NCBI GenBank assembly: GCA_000155695.1
Contig: DS990592.1
Span: 4,043,820 to 4,107,819, forward strand
Origin: Verrucomicrobiia bacterium DG1235
GTDB lineage: Bacteria > Verrucomicrobiota > Verrucomicrobiia > Opitutales > Opitutaceae
Reading direction: 5' to 3'
DNA length: 64,000 nt
This document shows positions 60,883 to 64,000 of the stretch, piece by piece; positions within the stretch are counted from its first letter, which is position 1; every line of letters begins with the position of its first letter. The notes under the pieces are model-generated. The model was not told the origin of the DNA. It ran no database searches and saw only the letters and a list, made by a program, of their open reading frames with translations. The position numbers were made by a program, and so were the translations under genes.

Positions 60883-62739
60883 ATGATCTCTGTATCTTAC
60901 TCGAAACGCATTTCGAAAACGGCCCTTCTTGGCGTGGTGGCCGGCCTGGGAGCTTCGCTTGCTTTGGCTCAGGATGAGTCGGGATTGGTGATTGAGCTTC
61001 CGGAGCTTTACGTGACGAGCTCGCACACGGCGACTGTCGAGCCGGCGTCGACTTTCGGGGCTCCGGTCTCGCGTCTGGAGCTCAATCCGCAGTTTGACCT
61101 GCAGGTGCGCAATATCGCTGAAGCTCAGGGCGACGTCAGCATCCGCGGCGGAATTTTCGAGAACACCGGTTTTCGCGTGGGGGCGGCCACCTTGATTGAT
61201 CCGCAGACGGGCCATTATTTTGCGGAGATTCCGATCGCGCCTGAGATGTTGCGCGGTCCTGGGCTTTTGGTGGCGGGGGACAACGCTTTTGGCGGGTTTA
61301 ACAGTACAGTTGGCACGGTTGACTATTCTTGGATGGAGATCGCGGAAGGCGGGAGCGTGGCGGTCGGATTTGGCGACAACAGCCTTAATTTCCAACGTTT
61401 CCATCAGGCTAAAGTCCTGTCGGAGAGCGCGGACGCGAGTTGGGGAGTCGAGATCGAGATATCCCGCTCTGAGGGCGCGGGCAGCATTGAGAACGGCGAC
61501 CATAACTTCGTTCGTTACAGCAGTCGCCTGCAGCGGCTGGCCAATGATTCGCAGACGGACCTATTTGCCGGCTATCAGTCCAAGTACTTGGCTTGGCCGG
61601 AATTGTACGCGGCCCCGTACGGCTCCAATGAGTCTGACAGCGTGCGCACTACGCTTCTCATGTTTAACCACGCCCAAAGCTACGGGGGCGATAGCAAGTG
61701 GGAGGCTACGGCCTACCATCGCCGTCACCATGACCACTATTTGTTCAATCGGGCATCTTTGGACAATCGTTCGTTTGTGCATCAAACGGAGGTAAGCGCG
61801 GCTGCGGTCAATGGAGCGCACGTCTTGAGCGACGTGGTGACGCTTAACTACATGGCTCAGCTGACTGCGGATGAAATCGAGTCGACGAATCTGGAGAACA
61901 ATTTCACCAGCCGCAGCTACGCGAAGCTTTCTGTGCTGCCGGAGTTTCTGATCTCCGAGAATGGCGAAAGGCGCGTGAGCCTGCGGGCTGGCGCCAGCTT
62001 CGACGATTCGAATCGAAATGCTTCGAAGCTATCCCCGATTGCGGATGTGACGTGGACTAATGGGGACGACTCCTACTATTTTTCGCTTTCGCAGACGTCG
62101 CAGGTATCTGGATACACTGCTGTTGGCGGGTCAACGGGTGGCTTGTTTGCGAGCAATCCTGATCTTGTCCGCGAAGTGACGCGCAACGTAGAGGTGGGTG
62201 CGACTTTGAAGCGATCCGACTGGAGTCTTAGCGCGGCCGGTTTTGTCCGTGAAGACGCGGACCTGGTTGACTGGACGTATTCTTTTGGAAGTCCGAACGC
62301 TCGCTCCGCGCGTAATGTGGATATCGATACGTATGGCGTGGAGATCATTGCGTCGCGTCGTTTTGGCGAGCTTGAGCTTCTAGGCAGCGCGACTTTGCTG
62401 GATAAGGATGAGGACTACGGGGATGCTTCGGTAGACGCTAGCTTTTACGCTCTCAACTATGCGAAGGTTCGCCTGACGGCGGCAGCGGTTTGGCGGGCTA
62501 CGGACTTGATTCAAGTTCGCTTGGACAACGAGTATCGCCAGCAACGCGAAAGCGTCTTGCGAGAGGGAGACGACACTGCGTTTTTCTCGCATGTGGGCAT
62601 CTATTACACTGTGCCGGAGGTCGAAGGGCTCGAGCTGAGCGCTTCGGTCGAGAATCTTTGGGAGGACGATTTTCAGGAAATTCCCGGAACGCCCGGTCGC
62701 GGACGACAGTTTAGCGTCGGAGCGCGCTGGGGTTGGTAG
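60883..62739 (+). CDS. TonB-dependent outer-membrane receptor
   Basis: A 618-aa beta-barrel receptor. ATG 60883 gives a signal peptide (MISVSYSKRISKTALLGVVA, ending ASLALAQ). A plug domain follows (about 25-150: ELPELYVTSSHTATVEPAST, then IRGGIFENTGFRVGAATLID), then about 22 alternating beta strands, ending with a Trp (QFSVGARWGW) as barrel proteins do. It is short for the family (often 650-800 aa). The ligand is unknown; the preceding redox genes give only a weak hint. No extracellular-sensing N-terminal domain is present. It is followed by a terminator. Confidence 0.88.
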   Translation: MISVSYSKRISKTALLGVVAGLGASLALAQDESGLVIELPELYVTSSHTATVEPASTFGAPVSRLELNPQFDLQVRNIAEAQGDVSIRGGIFENTGFRVGAATLIDPQTGHYFAEIPIAPEMLRGPGLLVAGDNAFGGFNSTVGTVDYSWMEIAEGGSVAVGFGDNSLNFQRFHQAKVLSESADASWGVEIEISRSEGAGSIENGDHNFVRYSSRLQRLANDSQTDLFAGYQSKYLAWPELYAAPYGSNESDSVRTTLLMFNHAQSYGGDSKWEATAYHRRHHDHYLFNRASLDNRSFVHQTEVSAAAVNGAHVLSDVVTLNYMAQLTADEIESTNLENNFTSRSYAKLSVLPEFLISENGERRVSLRAGASFDDSNRNASKLSPIADVTWTNGDDSYYFSLSQTSQVSGYTAVGGSTGGLFASNPDLVREVTRNVEVGATLKRSDWSLSAAGFVREDADLVDWTYSFGSPNARSARNVDIDTYGVEIIASRRFGELELLGSATLLDKDEDYGDASVDASFYALNYAKVRLTAAAVWRATDLIQVRLDNEYRQQRESVLREGDDTAFFSHVGIYYTVPEVEGLELSASVENLWEDDFQEIPGTPGRGRQFSVGARWGW

Positions 62740-62769
62740 GCGACTGTATCCAGTAATTGGATTTTTCTC

Positions 62770-62806
62770 AGCGACGCGGCCTATGAGTTCGCGTCGCTTT
62801 TTTTGC
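62770..62806. terminator. Terminator between the TonB receptor and EamA genes
   Basis: A 9-bp stem AGCGACGCG (62770-62778) / CGCGTCGCT (62790-62798) is followed by a run of T residues on the plus strand. The loop includes the stop codon of the convergent EamA gene. Confidence 0.82.
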
Positions 62807-63644
62807 CCCAGGCAATGGCGGCGAATATGAGCGTAGCTCCGATGAGGAGCTTGGTGACGGAGGCGGAGTCGATGGCGCTGGCTTCGCCGAAGATGAAAAG
62901 GGATGCTGCCATGGCGAGCGGGACGACTGCGTTGTTGCAGGTGGCGAGGACGCCGGGATTGGTTTTAGCCGCTCCTTTGTTCCACCAGAAGAAGCCGAGG
63001 CCTGAGGCGATGGCTCCGAGGTAGAGAAGGGCGTACCACTGCTCCGGGCTAGGGGTGATTTTGCTCGAGTCGCCCCAAGCTAGAAAGCCCAGTCCAGCGC
63101 AGGTGGCGGCTCCCAAGTAGAGAGCGGCCATGACCTCGCTGTCGTGGATCTCGGGACGCTTGATTCGCCAGGAGCGGTAGAGCAACTGACCAAGGCCGAA
63201 GGAAATGTTGGCGATTTGCATGAGGCCGAACCCGATCCAAAAGGATCCGCTCGGCTGGCTGTATTTGATGACGACTGCTCCTGTTATGGAGAGGAGGGCG
63301 CAGCCCAGCAGGCTCCATTGCCAGCTTCGGTTTATCAGATGATGGGCGAGAACGATGTAGAGGGGAGTGAGCACTGAAAAGAGCGCTACGAGGTGGGAGG
63401 GCAGGAAGGCGAAGGCCTTGATGTAGCTGATGTACATGGCGCCGAATTGGAGGGCTCCAATGGCGACGAGGCTGAGCAGTTCGCGTCGGGTTAGGCGTTT
63501 GGAGCGAAAGAAGGGCAGGAAGCAGAGCCATGCGATAGCGAGTCGGATAGCGGCGACGAAGGTAGAGTCGAGGCTGGTGAGTCGGGATCCGATGATTCCG
63601 AAGGAGAAGGCCCAGAGGAGGGATACGGCGATGAGGAAAGGCAT
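62781..63644 (-). CDS. EamA-family (DMT) transporter
   Basis: A 287-aa inner-membrane protein with about ten helices in two EamA repeats. The first repeat is MPFLIAVSLLWAFSFGIIGS to residue 130, with YISYIKAFAFLPSHLVALFSVLTPLYI. The second, from about residue 145, contains LYLGAIASGLGFFWWNKGAAK and AVVPLAMAASLFIFGEA, the usual ending of the family. It probably exports amino acids or other metabolites. It is encoded 12 bp downstream of the aat gene on the same strand, so the two probably share a transcript. Confidence 0.88.
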   Translation of the reverse strand: MPFLIAVSLLWAFSFGIIGSRLTSLDSTFVAAIRLAIAWLCFLPFFRSKRLTRRELLSLVAIGALQFGAMYISYIKAFAFLPSHLVALFSVLTPLYIVLAHHLINRSWQWSLLGCALLSITGAVVIKYSQPSGSFWIGFGLMQIANISFGLGQLLYRSWRIKRPEIHDSEVMAALYLGAATCAGLGFLAWGDSSKITPSPEQWYALLYLGAIASGLGFFWWNKGAAKTNPGVLATCNNAVVPLAMAASLFIFGEASAIDSASVTKLLIGATLIFAAIAWGKKSDANS

Positions 63645-63656
63645 GGGGAGAGGGTG

Positions 63657-64000
63657 CTAGTCTAAGCGCCAATGGGCTTGTAGGGTGGCGTTCTTTTGTG
63701 CGGCTGCGAGCTCGTGGAGGAAGCGGGTGCGGGGCACTTCCTCGGCTCCGAGGCTTTTGAGGTGGGCGGTGGGCTGCTGGGCGTCGATGAATTCGAAGTG
63801 GTTTTTCTCGGCAAAATCTACGAGTCCGGAAAAGGCGAATTTCGAGGCGTCTCTTTCGTGGTGGAACATGGATTCGCCGAAGAAGGCGCTGCCGAGGGAG
63901 ACGCCGTAGAGTCCGCCGACGAGTTTGCCTTCCCGGTAGGTTTCGAAGGAGTGGGCGAGGCCGAGCTCGTGGAGGCGTATGTATGCCTTCTGCATTTCGC
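63657..64000 (-). CDS. aat: Leucyl/phenylalanyl-tRNA--protein transferase, C-terminal part, cut by window edge
   Basis: The last 113 or so residues of Aat are visible; the N-terminal half lies right of base 64000. The frame reads ...EMQKAYIRLHELGLAHSFET, matching the Aat segment before the active site, then LVGGLYGVSLGSAFFGESMF, which is the diagnostic GG-YG---G--F-GESMF motif. FIDAQQPTAHLKSLGAEEVPR is the conserved C-terminal stretch. Aat adds Leu or Phe to N-terminal Lys/Arg of proteins for ClpAP degradation (N-end rule). An internal ATG at 63995 is not the true start. Confidence 0.93.
   Translation of the reverse strand, partial: EMQKAYIRLHELGLAHSFETYREGKLVGGLYGVSLGSAFFGESMFHHERDASKFAFSGLVDFAEKNHFEFIDAQQPTAHLKSLGAEEVPRTRFLHELAAAQKNATLQAHWRLD

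Overview
The window looks like a chromosomal segment of a free-living, Gram-negative member of the Verrucomicrobiota, most likely class Opitutia (Pelagicoccus or Puniceicoccaceae-like). This is inferred from gene content: large secreted RCC1/BACON, FG-GAP/ASPIC and SEL1-repeat proteins, M16 peptidases, a rhombosortase, OleC/OleD olefin-biosynthesis homologues, a TonB receptor and an RND efflux system. No 16S gene or other marker is present to fix the lineage. Most genes lack a clear Shine-Dalgarno sequence. I saw no tRNA, rRNA, CRISPR array, intact transposase, integrase or prophage.

Layout. 1-2396 (minus): 5'-end part of an RND efflux permease, translationally coupled to its membrane-fusion adaptor. 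2691-3938 (minus): a COG0523 metal-chaperone GTPase. 4102-6930: active M16 peptidase. 7058-7342: small hypothetical gene. 7412-10621 (minus): SNF2-type ATPase. 10754-14029: secreted FG-GAP/ASPIC protein. 14078-14956 (minus): exported RraA-like protein. 15007-17778 (minus): SEL1-repeat protein. 18258-27296: giant (3012 aa) secreted protein with three RCC1 propeller blocks separated by BACON-like domains. 27498-31076 (minus): lipoate ligase-like, RmlD-like, SixA-like and OleD genes, with heptamer tandem repeats in three of the spacers. 31225-35164: unknown protein, mini-RNase III-like protein and a catalytically dead M16 paralogue. 35301-36995 (minus): Na/Pi cotransporter. 37222-41430: SLC12-type transporter and CysJ. 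41686-45577: VIT/VWA protein, rhombosortase and a repeat protein. 45765-50405: aldo/keto reductase, HDAC-family deacetylase, RNase D and OleC in a tight row. 50429-55683 (minus): two sensor kinases flanking a pseudogene. 55769-57780 (minus): Vsr endonuclease, membrane glycopolymer-type protein and a small gene. 57991-59348: HDOD and Hpt proteins. 59476-62739: rhodanese, MauE/DoxX, peroxiredoxin and TonB receptor. 62781-64000 (minus): EamA exporter and the C-terminal part of Aat.

Three points stand out. (1) The giant RCC1/BACON gene is flanked by direct repeats of about 160-185 bp. The left copy contains a decayed copy of the last codons of the lipoate ligase-like gene that sits intact beside the right copy, so the 9-kb gene looks inserted, or trapped by duplication, at the 3' end of that gene. 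(2) A VIT/VWA protein carries an internal GlyGly-CTERM-like segment directly upstream of a rhombosortase; the processed peptide would be followed by a second signal-peptide-like segment and a C-terminal domain. (3) OleD and OleC are both recognisable but lie about 18 kb apart, without OleA or OleB in view.

The genes mostly serve envelope and surface functions (efflux, secretion, proteolysis, receptors), signal transduction, and thiol/redox or sulfur chemistry. There is little central metabolism and no classical accessory island.
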